A stretch of 64,000 nt of DNA from Methylocystis sp. Sn-Cys (lineage in GTDB: Bacteria; Pseudomonadota; Alphaproteobacteria; Rhizobiales; Beijerinckiaceae), in assembly GCF_016745395.1 (NCBI RefSeq), contig NZ_JAERVJ010000001.1:248001-312000 (forward strand). The letters run 5' to 3'. Below are positions 1 through 8,465 of this stretch, piece by piece. The translations under genes and the position numbers were made by a program. The notes under the pieces were generated by a model that saw nothing but the letters and a program-made list of their open reading frames with translations, did no database searches and had not been told where the DNA came from. Position 1 is the first letter of the stretch; every line of letters starts with the position of its first letter.

Positions 1-348
1 GCCTGGCGCGATCTCCTGCCGCTCTTCGGCGCTATCCCACAAGCCGACCGGGTGGTGCGCGACGGCGACATCATCACCGGCGGCGGCGTGACGGCGGGGA
101 TGGATTTCGCCTTGACCGTCCTCGCCGAAATCGCCGGCGCCGATGTAGCGCAGGCGATCCAGCTCGGCCTCGAATATGATCCCCAACCGCCCTTTCATGC
201 GGGCTCGCCCCAATCGGCGCCGCCGCAAGTCCTCGCCCGCTTTCAGGCGACCGCCGCCCCGCTTATCGAAAAACGGCGCGCCCAGGCCGAGGAGGCCGCG
301 CGGCTATTGGTTGGGGATGAGTCCACGATTGGTGCCATTTCCGTTTGA
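1..348 (+). CDS. DJ-1/PfpI family protein, C-terminal part
   Basis: Open from base 1 in frame 1, so the start lies outside the window. The visible 115 residues carry the late part of a DJ-1/PfpI glutamine-amidotransferase-like domain: a GDIITGGGVTAGMDFAL stretch followed by a helix and a YDPQPPFHAGSP segment, which is typical of the isonitrile hydratase-like branch. The nucleophile-elbow cysteine would lie upstream, so activity cannot be judged. The last few residues and the stop codon fall inside a repeat element that begins near 335, so the C-terminus was probably altered by repeat insertion. Convergent with cobS. Confidence 0.8.
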   Translation, partial: AWRDLLPLFGAIPQADRVVRDGDIITGGGVTAGMDFALTVLAEIAGADVAQAIQLGLEYDPQPPFHAGSPQSAPPQVLARFQATAAPLIEKRRAQAEEAARLLVGDESTIGAISV

Positions 349-499
349 ACGGCTCGCTTTGGGGCGTGTCATTCCCGGCGGGCTGAAAGCCCGACCGGGA
401 ATCCAGAGCCGCAATAGCGCTGGTTCGGCTCTGGATTCCCGATCGCTCGCTTTGCGAGCGTCGGGAATGACACCGAACCAAGCGAGCGGATCTCGTATG
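335..499 (+). repeat. Family A palindromic repeat, full-length copy A1
   Basis: About 165 bp. The core is two imperfect inverted halves: CATTCCCGGCGGGCTG...GGAATCCAGAGCC facing GGCTCTGGATTCCCG...CGGGAATGAC, each carrying its own small hairpin. Flanks CCGTTTGAA on the left and GGATCTCGTAT on the right are shared with the copy at 51918. Lies between the convergent DJ-1 and cobS genes. Confidence 0.85.
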
Positions 500-536
500 A
501 GACGGAAGTCACACTTTAGTCCGTCGTTAGACTCCC

Positions 537-566
537 GTCATTGCGAGCGAAGCGAAGCAATGAGGG
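537..566 (+). repeat. Family B repeat, half copy B1
   Basis: CGTCATTGCGAGCGAAGCG followed by AAGCAATG matches the left arm of the longer family B elements at 21904, 28835 and 52107. The right arm is missing. Confidence 0.6.
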
Positions 567-597
567 GTCGCGCTTCCCAAAATGCCGAGGCCGTCCC

Positions 598-1596
598 TTA
601 GGTCATCACCACATTCACCGCGCTCTCCGGCAGCTCCTTGCCGAAGCAGCGCTGGTAGAATTCCGCGACCAGCGGGCGCTCCAGCTCGTCGCATTTATTC
701 AGGAAGGTCAGGCGGAAGGCGAAGCCGACGTCGTTGAAGATTTCGGCGTTCTCGGCCCAGGTGATGACCGTGCGCGGGCTCATGACGGTCGAGAGGTCGC
801 CGGCCATGAAGGCGTTGCGGGTCAGGTCGGCCACACGCACCATTTTATTGGCGACGTCGCGCGTCTCCTTGGAGACGCCATAGGATTTGACCTTCGAGAT
901 CACGATATTGGTCTCGGCGTCATGCGACAGATAATTCAGCGTGGTGACGATCGACCAGCGGTCCATCTGCGCCTGATTGATCTGCTGCACGCCGTGATAC
1001 AGGCCCGAGGTGTCGCCAAGACCCACCGTATTGGCGGTGGCGAAGAGGCGGAAGCCCGGGTGGGGGCGAATGACGCGGTTTTGGTCGAGGAGCGTCAGGC
1101 GGCCGGAGACCTCCAGCACGCGCTGGATAACGAACATCACATCGGGACGGCCCGCGTCATATTCGTCGAAGCAGAGCGCGACATTGTGCTGGACCGCCCA
1201 GGGCAGAATGCCGTCGCGGAACTCCGTGACCTGCTTGCCGTCCTTGAGCACGATCGCATCCTTGCCGACGAGATCGATACGCGAAATATGGCTGTCGAGA
1301 TTGACCCGCACGAAGGGCCAGTTGAGCCGCGCCGCCACCTGCTCGATATGGGTGGATTTGCCGGTGCCATGATAGCCCGTGACCATCACGCGGCGATTGC
1401 GCGCAAAACCCGCGAGAATGGCGAGAGTCGTCTGCCGGTCGAAGAGATAGTCCGGATCGATGTCCGGCACATGCTCGTTGCGCTCGGAAAAGGCCGGAAC
1501 CACGAGATCCGTGTCGATCCCAAAAACCTCGCGCGCCGAAACCTTGATGTCGGGCACGCTTTCGAGACCCGAGCCGGATTTAACTTCTTCGACCAA
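598..1596 (-). CDS. cobS: Cobaltochelatase subunit CobS
   Basis: AAA+ ATPase subunit of the aerobic cobaltochelatase CobNST, which inserts Co2+ into hydrogenobyrinate a,c-diamide during cobalamin synthesis. The 332-residue length is normal. Walker [10 protein letters not shown] is at residues 74-82, and the acidic LCFDEYDAG Walker B-like segment and FATANT sensor follow. The N-terminal [13 protein letters not shown] segment is typical of the family. The start is TTG, chosen because GGAGG sits about six bases upstream and no nearer Met exists. The partner cobT, usually just downstream, is absent; a repeat and a DJ-1 gene occupy that place. Confidence 0.95.
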   Translation of the reverse strand: MVEEVKSGSGLESVPDIKVSAREVFGIDTDLVVPAFSERNEHVPDIDPDYLFDRQTTLAILAGFARNRRVMVTGYHGTGKSTHIEQVAARLNWPFVRVNLDSHISRIDLVGKDAIVLKDGKQVTEFRDGILPWAVQHNVALCFDEYDAGRPDVMFVIQRVLEVSGRLTLLDQNRVIRPHPGFRLFATANTVGLGDTSGLYHGVQQINQAQMDRWSIVTTLNYLSHDAETNIVISKVKSYGVSKETRDVANKMVRVADLTRNAFMAGDLSTVMSPRTVITWAENAEIFNDVGFAFRLTFLNKCDELERPLVAEFYQRCFGKELPESAVNVVMT

Positions 1597-1630
1597 AACC
1601 GTCCTCCGTCTGGCGGGCCGGCACTCGCGC

Positions 1631-2224
1631 TCAGGCGAGCCGCGCGGCCCTCAGCGTCTTATAGGCATGAATGATTTCCCGCAATTTCTCCTCGCGGGAG
1701 CGATCGCCGCCATTGGCGTCGGGATGATGACGCTTGACGAGCTCCTTATAGCGCGCCCGCACCGCCTCGGGTCCAGCGGTCTCGTCGAGATCGAGCGCCG
1801 CGAAAGCCCGCATCGTCACCGGCGAATAACGCGGCTCGCGCTTCTCGGGGGCGCGCCGATGGAATTTGGCGCGGTTCATCCCCAGCGGGTCCGCCGTCGG
1901 GCCGCCCTCCTCGCGAAAGCCCGTCGCGCCGCGGCGCGTGCCCATCGCCCAGGTCGGGCGGTGGCCAATGGTCGCGTCCTTCATGTAGCGGGCGACGTCG
2001 GCGTCATTCATCCCGTTGAAATAATTGTAGGTGGCGTTGTATTCGCGAACATGGTCCAGGCAGAAGCAGAAATACTGCCCCTCGCGCAGCCGGCCCATGG
2101 GGGCGCGATAGGCGCCGTCGGCCTCGCAGCCCGGCGAATCGCATTTCATCGTCGATTCGCGCTTCTCCTCGCGCGGCCGACGCTGCGTTCTGATACGGTC
2201 GAAGAGGGGCGAATTCAGATCCAT
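1631..2224 (-). CDS. J-domain (DnaJ-like) protein
   Basis: 197 residues. The C-terminal 60 residues form a J domain with the diagnostic HPD in [12 protein letters not shown], so it should stimulate an Hsp70 such as DnaK. The N-terminal half holds two short Cys/His-containing segments ([22 protein letters not shown]) that may bind metal. J domain at the C-terminus and no glycine-rich linker mean it is not canonical DnaJ. It lies 34 bases upstream of cobS on the same strand and is divergent from bolA, a grouping common in Hyphomicrobiales. The client is unknown. Confidence 0.85.
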   Translation of the reverse strand: MDLNSPLFDRIRTQRRPREEKRESTMKCDSPGCEADGAYRAPMGRLREGQYFCFCLDHVREYNATYNYFNGMNDADVARYMKDATIGHRPTWAMGTRRGATGFREEGGPTADPLGMNRAKFHRRAPEKREPRYSPVTMRAFAALDLDETAGPEAVRARYKELVKRHHPDANGGDRSREEKLREIIHAYKTLRAARLA

Positions 2225-2337
2225 CGGGTTTCATTATGATGGCGCGGGGCGGCGCCGCAAGCGCGAACCGCGCCAATTTTGTTGTGCGCCCGATCTTGCA
2301 AGAGAGGCGCCCGGAGCTTGGCGCTTCTTCCGATTGC

Positions 2338-2419
2338 GTCTAGAGCGAGCAACGGAATCGGCGCCGGGTGGAAAGACCGGAGCGGGCTCCCGCGAGGAAC
2401 CCGCTCTCGAGCTCTAGAC
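2338..2419 (+). promoter_or_regulatory. Structured leader upstream of bolA (candidate cis-regulatory RNA)
   Basis: A perfect 9-bp inverted repeat, GTCTAGAGC (2338-2346) and GCTCTAGAC (2411-2419), encloses two further hairpins. One is CCGG (2364-2367) with CCGG (2377-2380). The other is GAGCGGG (2380-2386) with CCCGCTC (2400-2406), extended at its tip by CTC/GAG. The whole would fold as a three-way junction ending about 13 bases before the bolA start, next to its GAGAAGG ribosome site. No known riboswitch was recognised. Confidence 0.45.
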
Positions 2420-2432
2420 ATGGAGAAGGAAT

Positions 2433-2738
2433 ATGGCGGATCAGGGTAAAGGCGCCGTGAAAGGGCCGGTCGCAGCGAGCATCGAGTCGAAGCTCACCGA
2501 GGCGCTCGCGCCGATCGCTTTGAATGTCATCGACGAATCGCATCACCACGCCGGCCATCATCACGGCGGCGACAAGCGCCACGGCAATGAGAGCCATTTC
2601 CGGGTGGAAGTGGTGAGCGCCGCCTTCGAGGGCAAGAGCCGGGTGGAGCGCCACCGGATGGTGAACGCCCTGCTGGCCCAGGAGCTTAAAGAGGGGCTGC
2701 ATGCGCTGGCGGTGACGGCCAAGGCGCCGGGGGATTAG
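2433..2738 (+). CDS. bolA: BolA family protein
   Basis: 101 residues. The BolA fold is recognisable from SIESKLTEALAP at the start and the C-terminal FEGKSRVERHRMVNALLAQEL segment with its conserved arginine and histidine. BolA proteins partner monothiol glutaredoxins in Fe-S trafficking and can act as regulators. A His-rich insertion (SHHHAGHHHGG, around residues 35-46) lies where BolA and Grx share a metal cluster and could add metal affinity. GAGAAGG precedes the ATG. A second BolA sits at 48126 beside grxD, so this may be the regulatory paralogue. Confidence 0.9.
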   Translation: MADQGKGAVKGPVAASIESKLTEALAPIALNVIDESHHHAGHHHGGDKRHGNESHFRVEVVSAAFEGKSRVERHRMVNALLAQELKEGLHALAVTAKAPGD

Positions 2739-2833
2739 CAAGATCGTGATTTAGAAAAAATTGTCACCTTGAGCAAGGCCAATCTCTCCTTTAACAAGAG
2801 CAGAAATAGTTCCTTGAAAGGATAATTGGCTTC

Positions 2834-4024
2834 ATGCGCTCGATCCATCCCTTTCCCGCCCGCATGGCGCCCGACACAGTAGCAGATTATCTGAAAAAGC
2901 TCCCACATGGTTCCCGAATTATGGATCCGATGTGCGGTTCAGGTGTTGTCCTTCGGCAGTCCGCATTATTGGGTCACTCGGTCAAAGGCTTTGATATCGA
3001 TCCGCTCGCGGTCTTGATGAGCAGGGTTTGGACCCGAAAAGGAAGGCATGCATCCGTTTGCGACATCGCTCGGAAACTTGTCATCCGCGCAGAAAAATTG
3101 CAAAATTTCAAACATACTGATTTGAACTGGGTAGCACACTGTAACGAGACAACGCAATTTATCGAATATTGGTTCGCGGAGCCCCAGCGCTCGCAACTAG
3201 CGCGCTTGACTAAGCTAATTTCAAATTTAAGTAAAACCGAGGAAAATTGGATTTGCGACGTCCTTAAACTCGCCTTGAGCAGAATCATCGTTACCAAACA
3301 GGCTGGGGCTTCGTTAGCCTGGGATGTTTCCCACAGCCGCCCTCATCGGGTTAGGGATGAGAACGACTTTGATGTATATGCTGGCTTTCTCAAAGCTGCA
3401 AATCAGATAGTTAATCATCTCGATTCCGAGACACTCCCCAGAGGAGGCCACGTAGAATCTGGCGACTGCAGACAGCTTGATTCCGTCAAGAGTAATTCTG
3501 TCGATTTTATCATAACGTCACCCCCATATTTAAACGCCATAGATTATTTGCGAGGGCATAAACTTTCTCTTGTTTGGATTGGTTATACGATCCCGCAACT
3601 CCGTGCTTTACGCTCGAATTCTGTTGGAACAGAGAACACTCGTGGCTCACGAAAATCCATCGACCTCGAAAATCTTGAGCGCTCGGTTCGCTCGATTGCT
3701 AATCTGCCTCCGCGCCAACGCGCGATTGTTCACAAATATGCGGAAGACGCCGAGCTAATTCTTTGCGAGATGAGCCGAATTCTTTGCAAACACGGCGAAA
3801 TTCTCTTGGTTCTTGGGGACTCTAACGTTCGTGGAATTCCGGTGTATAACTCCAAAATTTTCAGACATGTTGCTGAGGGGATCGGCTTTACTTTAACAAA
3901 CGAACGGAAACGTCCTTTACAAAGCAACCGCCGTTACCTTCCTATTACCGACTCCAGCGGTGCGCTTGCAAGACGAATGAGAACGGAGGTCCTGCAGACT
4001 TATCGCTTTTCAGAAAGCGCCTGA
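2834..4024 (+). CDS. DNA methyltransferase (N4-cytosine/N6-adenine type)
   Basis: 396 residues. The SAM-binding motif I DPMCGSG is at 31-37, followed by an acidic FDIDP strand end at 53-57. The catalytic motif IV TSPPY is at 228-232, favouring an amino-methyltransferase, probably N4-cytosine since SPPY is the usual form there. The SIHPFPARM start is shared by a family of stand-alone methylases. Codon use and GC are clearly lower than in flanking genes, indicating transfer. Its 3' end overlaps the convergent small ORF at 4000-4455 by 25 bp. With the Z1 helicase it reads as the modification half of a restriction-type system. Target sequence unknown. Confidence 0.85.
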   Translation: MRSIHPFPARMAPDTVADYLKKLPHGSRIMDPMCGSGVVLRQSALLGHSVKGFDIDPLAVLMSRVWTRKGRHASVCDIARKLVIRAEKLQNFKHTDLNWVAHCNETTQFIEYWFAEPQRSQLARLTKLISNLSKTEENWICDVLKLALSRIIVTKQAGASLAWDVSHSRPHRVRDENDFDVYAGFLKAANQIVNHLDSETLPRGGHVESGDCRQLDSVKSNSVDFIITSPPYLNAIDYLRGHKLSLVWIGYTIPQLRALRSNSVGTENTRGSRKSIDLENLERSVRSIANLPPRQRAIVHKYAEDAELILCEMSRILCKHGEILLVLGDSNVRGIPVYNSKIFRHVAEGIGFTLTNERKRPLQSNRRYLPITDSSGALARRMRTEVLQTYRFSESA

Positions 4025-4455
4025 ATGATTTTTTTGACACCTGAAGGGCGCTTCCCGATCAATTCAGCTGCACCTCCAGTAACGCTGTACCACTCATTTC
4101 TTCGTCTATCCACCCTGATCCAAGCCTGCTCCGATTCTCCACCGGCCAAAATTCCAGTTGCCTCGTCGAGAGACAGAGTTACTATCCCGTCAGTGTGACA
4201 AACTAAAACGACAAACACACACTTATAGGCTTGTTGTAGGGCAAGCAAATCGACAAGATTTGCCTTGGTAAATGTAAATTGCCACGGATGCAATCTGTTT
4301 GCACAGTGTTTTATTTGCAAACCGATCTCCCCGTCTAGCACATACGAAGAAAACCTTCCGTCCTCACTTATCACATCGATTGCTATCGCTCCCGCCTTCA
4401 GATTGACTAACTCGGCTAAGACGACCCCATGGTAAAATCTATAATCGGCTATCAT
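4000..4455 (-). CDS. Small conserved protein coupled to the Z1 helicase
   Basis: 151 residues from the ATG at 4455, which overlaps the end of the Z1 helicase gene by 17 bases; the frame could also open at 4524. The start was chosen for the MIADYRFYHG beginning and the coupling. A strand ending in LQIKH follows an acidic segment (LDGEIG), then an RLHPWQFTF strand and a FVVLVCHTDGIVTLS strand pair. The D...QxK layout could be a PD-(D/E)XK nuclease core, but that is inference. The pattern recalls a widespread uncharacterised family. AT-rich like the rest of the island. It may supply the nuclease or another effector. Confidence 0.65.
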   Translation of the reverse strand: MIADYRFYHGVVLAELVNLKAGAIAIDVISEDGRFSSYVLDGEIGLQIKHCANRLHPWQFTFTKANLVDLLALQQAYKCVFVVLVCHTDGIVTLSLDEATGILAGGESEQAWIRVDRRRNEWYSVTGGAAELIGKRPSGVKKIIQALSEKR

Positions 4456-6292
4456 GATAGGTATTCTTGATAAACTGGATTGATCCCACAAACTTGTAGA
4501 ACAGCCGTGCTTTTTTCCCCCCATTATGGAAAATCACAAGATGATGAAGAGCGTTGGGATGCCGGTCAATCTGAGATTTGCCGATAAACCCACGCTTACG
4601 AATTATGTTCCGTTTATCAAGGCCATCTGCATCTTTGTAGCCAGATATGTCAGTGGGCGGATGAACAACAATCGCGCTAGATGAGCCAGCCATTCTCTGG
4701 ATATAGCGCCTCAGATATTCCGGAAACGCAGTCTCGTCTAGAATCTTGGCCAGCTGCTCCATCTTATCAAAGGCAGAGCCGCCACGGAGAAGGGCTTCAA
4801 TCTCGGTCTTATAATCGAAGAGACTGAACGACATCTCCCCGCGATCCAGGTCCACCGTGGACCGATCGATACTCGACGTTGCGATCGCAGAAATCCTGTG
4901 ATCTCCCAACCATACGAGGGAACCGTACCCCTCTCGAATCGCAGAAAGCGCAAGACGATGAAAGACAAAACAACGATGCCAGTCTAAATACAATGCGCCC
5001 GGAATAGTTAATTCGAAAAATCGAAGGTAATCACCTCGACTACCGAACATTCTAGCCCTCTGTATATACGTATCCTGTTGAATTTTATGCTGAACATCTC
5101 TTGTAAAAAACATGGAAATAAGGTTATCGAGTGTAACGCCGCGCGACACGATGTTCCCCCCAATGATTATTGTGAATAAACTAGTAGGATTTGTCGCGGC
5201 AGACGAATTGTCTTTCCAATCCCGTTCGCTATTTAGAATAATAATTGCATACCTAGCGATATTCTCTAGAATGTAACTAGTGACCTGATCTGGATCAGCG
5301 TCTGGATATCTTTTTTTGCAGAGATCCCACACATATCTTGTATATTTTTCGAAAGTGCTGTCATCCTGAGTGGCCAACGCTACGAGTGCATTGTGCATCG
5401 TGCTCCAGTCGCTTTTATGATCCACCTTCTTTCCGCTCGTATGCACAAGCATAGAGTAGTTTTTTTCCTTGTTATTTACATACAAATTGAGATAGGCAGC
5501 ATTAACTAGAAATCCAAAGAGAGCCTGCCTTGCATATTTTTGATCAGAACCACTGTCAGGTAAAAGAGTTAAGTGATAATTCACTTCCCCATCAAGAGGA
5601 AAAAATGTGTCTTGACCAGTGTATTTCGAATGGGGAGGGAAATTTACCCACAATCTGCTATCATTTTCAAACGTGTTGTTCAGATCAAGGCGAGCTGGAG
5701 TAGCCGTGACGCCTATATAAATACCATCACTCCCCAAAATCTGCGTGATGAACTGGTTTATCGCTGACTTTGAGCCAGAGTTTATCTTTGCATTCGGCGA
5801 CGCGTAATCGGCCTCGTCGTCAATCACTACAATTTTCTTTATCCCCTTGATTTTGTCGATTAATTTACGAAGATCGTTCCCGTTCTTTTTGCAAAATACA
5901 ACATGGCGCTGGCCATTTAGCTTAACTGCCGGGTCAAGAATTTCACTAAAGTTCCGAGCTGCCGGCGCAAGGCCAGAGGATTTGAAGCGCCCAAGATTTT
6001 GACCCAGAAGGTCCACGCTGTCGTTAAGAAGATGGAGTATGAAATCAAAACCTTCATCAAGTAGTTTAGCCGAAAGACAGATCATCATCTCAGTCTTTCC
6101 GCTTTGTGGCTCGCCGTAAATAACAAATGATCGCCCATCGAGTTTAGATATGTTTCGGACAGCCTCGCCGACAGCGGCCTCGATGCTGCTCACTTCTTTA
6201 TTGCTATCGCGCAGCCGCTTAAGCTGTCTCTCATACTGGTCAGTTGGAGAATCGCTTTTTCTAAAACGCTTTATGTCAAATTGAGTCGTCAT
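4439..6292 (-). CDS. Z1-domain superfamily II helicase/ATPase
   Basis: 617 residues. Walker A GEPQSGKT at 60-67, the DEAD-type box DDEAD at 158-162 and motif III TATPA at 196-200 give a superfamily II core. The second half has GGNIVSRGVTLDN at 378-390 and an arginine-finger-like QRARMFGSR at 411-419, the signature of the Z1 domain. Z1 ATPases are known from restriction-modification and MORC-like gene clusters, where they are thought to translocate on DNA. It faces the methyltransferase tail to tail with the small ORF between. No GHKL ATPase was found nearby. GC is markedly lower than the host average, with runs of A and T in the coding sequence. Confidence 0.85.
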   Translation of the reverse strand: MTTQFDIKRFRKSDSPTDQYERQLKRLRDSNKEVSSIEAAVGEAVRNISKLDGRSFVIYGEPQSGKTEMMICLSAKLLDEGFDFILHLLNDSVDLLGQNLGRFKSSGLAPAARNFSEILDPAVKLNGQRHVVFCKKNGNDLRKLIDKIKGIKKIVVIDDEADYASPNAKINSGSKSAINQFITQILGSDGIYIGVTATPARLDLNNTFENDSRLWVNFPPHSKYTGQDTFFPLDGEVNYHLTLLPDSGSDQKYARQALFGFLVNAAYLNLYVNNKEKNYSMLVHTSGKKVDHKSDWSTMHNALVALATQDDSTFEKYTRYVWDLCKKRYPDADPDQVTSYILENIARYAIIILNSERDWKDNSSAATNPTSLFTIIIGGNIVSRGVTLDNLISMFFTRDVQHKIQQDTYIQRARMFGSRGDYLRFFELTIPGALYLDWHRCFVFHRLALSAIREGYGSLVWLGDHRISAIATSSIDRSTVDLDRGEMSFSLFDYKTEIEALLRGGSAFDKMEQLAKILDETAFPEYLRRYIQRMAGSSSAIVVHPPTDISGYKDADGLDKRNIIRKRGFIGKSQIDRHPNALHHLVIFHNGGKKARLFYKFVGSIQFIKNTYHDSRL

Positions 6293-6479
6293 AGCGTAGG
6301 ATTTCCCGTGCTTTTGCCTTAGTTATCCAAGTGATTCGTGTACGAACATGCTATAGGCGACAGGCATCTTGCGGAAGGTGATTTAGTGAGAGAGCCTTCG
6401 AAACATGCCCCCTCTACCCCCCGCCATTCCGCGTATAAGCCTTTGGCGGCTATAAACCGGCTTCGACGCTCGCGGGGAA

Positions 6480-7517
6480 ATGACGCCGCCGATGAAAGTT
6501 TATTTCTGCATCAATGAAAGCGGCCTCGTTCATTATATCGATCACTTGCGCGCGGCCGTGCGCTCGGCGCGCCAGATCGGCCGGCTGGAGCCGCATATTC
6601 TCTTCGACGGCGACCCGGCGATCCTGAAAGAGGCGCTGGCTGGCTGCGAGGCGGCCATACACAGGCAAAAATCCAGCATCGCCAACGAGATCGCGCAGAC
6701 CGAGGAGACCGCCGAATGGCGCAGAGGCGTTGCCGAAGGCGCGCTGCTGCGGCTGGAAATTCCGGTCGTCGAAACCGACGATGATTATGTCCTCTACTGC
6801 GACTGCGACACGCTCTTCACCCGGGCGGTGGATCTATATGGCGTAAAACCACGTTTTTTCGCCGCCGCCCCGGGCCATAACCCCAACGAATGGGACATGA
6901 TTTGCTCCGGCGTTCTGCTGCTCAACGTCAAAAACATGCGGGCGGAATATCCTGCCTATATGAAATATGCGGCGGCAAATCTTGGCCGGCCTGCCTATTA
7001 CGATCAGGAAGTTCTCAACGAATATTTCGTCGGCCGCATCGACCGCCTGCCCATCGAATATCATTGGAAAACCTATTGGGGCGCAAACCCGCTCGCCTAC
7101 ATTGTGCATTTCCACGGGCTGAAGAGAACGCATCTTGCCTGGATGCGTGACCCCATTCGAAGAGCCGAGCTGAAAAAGCTCTATTTTCTCATCATGTTCG
7201 AAAATGACGGCTTTGAATATTACGGGAAAGTCTTCGACAGCATCGCCGCCAATGAGGCGACGTCCTTTGCGCGGCTGATTTTGGGGCGCGTGAAAGACGT
7301 TCTGAGATTTGTCTTTCGGCGCGCCAGGAAATTTTCCTATCGGCTCCTCATGGAGAACGTCCCATCGACTTTCGACGAGACGTCTTACCTCTACAACAAC
7401 CCGGACATCGCCATCGGCGTCTACAACGGCGCCATTCGCTCCGGGTGGAGCCACTACCGCGTCCATGGAAAGCTGGAGGGCCGCCCGGGCGGCGCGGTCG
7501 AGAGCAAGGCCATCTAA
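6480..7517 (+). CDS. Glycosyltransferase (family 8-like) with C-terminal NPD repeat unit
   Basis: 345 residues; the start is at 6480 or the next ATG at 6492 (MKVYF), and no clear ribosome site decides. A GT-A fold is indicated by the DCD metal-binding motif at 108-110 in YVLYCDCDTLF, preceded by the nucleotide-sugar half. SGVLLLNVKNMR and the YYDQEVLNEYF segment are typical of the GT8 group. After a linker, the last 50 residues (DETSYLYNNPDIA...GWSHYRVHGKLEGR) match a short repeat seen in surface and polysaccharide proteins. Probably cell-surface glycan synthesis. The product is unknown, and no other glycan genes adjoin. Confidence 0.75.
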   Translation: MTPPMKVYFCINESGLVHYIDHLRAAVRSARQIGRLEPHILFDGDPAILKEALAGCEAAIHRQKSSIANEIAQTEETAEWRRGVAEGALLRLEIPVVETDDDYVLYCDCDTLFTRAVDLYGVKPRFFAAAPGHNPNEWDMICSGVLLLNVKNMRAEYPAYMKYAAANLGRPAYYDQEVLNEYFVGRIDRLPIEYHWKTYWGANPLAYIVHFHGLKRTHLAWMRDPIRRAELKKLYFLIMFENDGFEYYGKVFDSIAANEATSFARLILGRVKDVLRFVFRRARKFSYRLLMENVPSTFDETSYLYNNPDIAIGVYNGAIRSGWSHYRVHGKLEGRPGGAVESKAI

Positions 7518-7524
7518 CCCAGCC

Positions 7525-7821
7525 TCACGCCCGCAGGGGCGCTCCGTTCTCGTCGCAATCGACCTCCGTCACCTCGTCTCCCAGCTCGACGCGCGCGCGC
7601 AGGAGCGAGCCGTCGTCGCGATAGGCATATTGGTGGGAAAGCTCCACCTCGCCATAGACCAGCTTCTCGCAGGTCGCGATGCGGCCGGAGGCGTCATAGC
7701 TGACCCGAAAATAAGTATTGCGATTTCCCAGCTCGCTTTCGGCCAATGGCTCGACCAGCTTGAGCGGCATGCGCACGCCGCTATAGGTGAGAAAATAGCG
7801 ATATTCTTTGGCCTGCGACAT
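7525..7821 (-). CDS. Conserved hypothetical protein (DUF6156-like)
   Basis: 98 residues, ending 7 bases from the convergent glycosyltransferase. The protein begins YRYFLTYSGVRMPLKLVEPL and continues with alternating strands (GEVELSHQYAYRDDGSLLRARV), suggesting a small beta-sheet protein with no signal peptide or membrane segment. I associate this pattern with DUF6156, from memory only. Function unknown. Base composition is like the host. Confidence 0.6.
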   Translation of the reverse strand: MSQAKEYRYFLTYSGVRMPLKLVEPLAESELGNRNTYFRVSYDASGRIATCEKLVYGEVELSHQYAYRDDGSLLRARVELGDEVTEVDCDENGAPLRA

Positions 7822-7975
7822 TGTCGATCCTCCCGTTTTCTTATGCGTTATGTGCCTAGAAAGAATCGCGCCAACATCGATCCGGCACGACGCTTGCGGA
7901 AAGCGCTCCGAGCAGCCCCTCGACGGGCCTGCATTGTCGCAACTGCGACAGAATACATGAAGAGGAGTGCGAGAA

Positions 7976-8440
7976 ATGAGACTAGCCGAAGCCTACGCCA
8001 GCGCAACTATCGAACAAATCGAAGCCGCCCTTGCCGGCGGCAAGCTTGTGGTTTTTTCCGTCGGCCGTCCGCCGTCGCCGGACCATAAGGTCACCCGCAG
8101 CGCCGCCCTTGCCGAATATGTCTTCGCGAGCCCGGCCGTCGATGACGCCAAGACCCCCGTCTTCGCCGAGAACCCCGTTACGGTGGCGTTGGTCGGAACC
8201 CCGGGCTGGGCCCGTGCGTTTTCCGCCGACGGCGCGGTCGTGGCCGATTTCTCCGCCGGAGCAGGCGCTGCCGAGATCAAATTCGACAGCATCTCCGCAA
8301 CCCCGGGCTTTCCCCTCAAGGTTCTGTCGCTGAAGATCTCTCTGCCGGCCGAGACGGTCACCTATGAGAAGACGGAATATGGCCATATCTATCTCACCGG
8401 CCTGGAAAACGCCCATCGCAAGCTCTCCGTGCGCGGCTGA
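7976..8440 (+). CDS. Hypothetical protein
   Basis: 154 residues from the ATG at 7976, chosen because AGAGGAG lies eight bases upstream; an in-frame GTG at 7967 would overlap that site. A short N-terminal helix (AYASATIEQIEAALAGG) precedes a mostly beta C-terminal part (VVFSVGRPPSPDH..., FPLKVLSLKISLPAETVTYEKTEYG). No signal peptide, membrane helix or catalytic motif is visible. I do not recognise the family. It lies 87 bases upstream of serC on the same strand, but hairpins in the gap suggest separate control. Confidence 0.6.
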   Translation: MRLAEAYASATIEQIEAALAGGKLVVFSVGRPPSPDHKVTRSAALAEYVFASPAVDDAKTPVFAENPVTVALVGTPGWARAFSADGAVVADFSAGAGAAEIKFDSISATPGFPLKVLSLKISLPAETVTYEKTEYGHIYLTGLENAHRKLSVRG

Positions 8441-8465
8441 TCCGCGCCTCTGGGAGTCTTGACGA

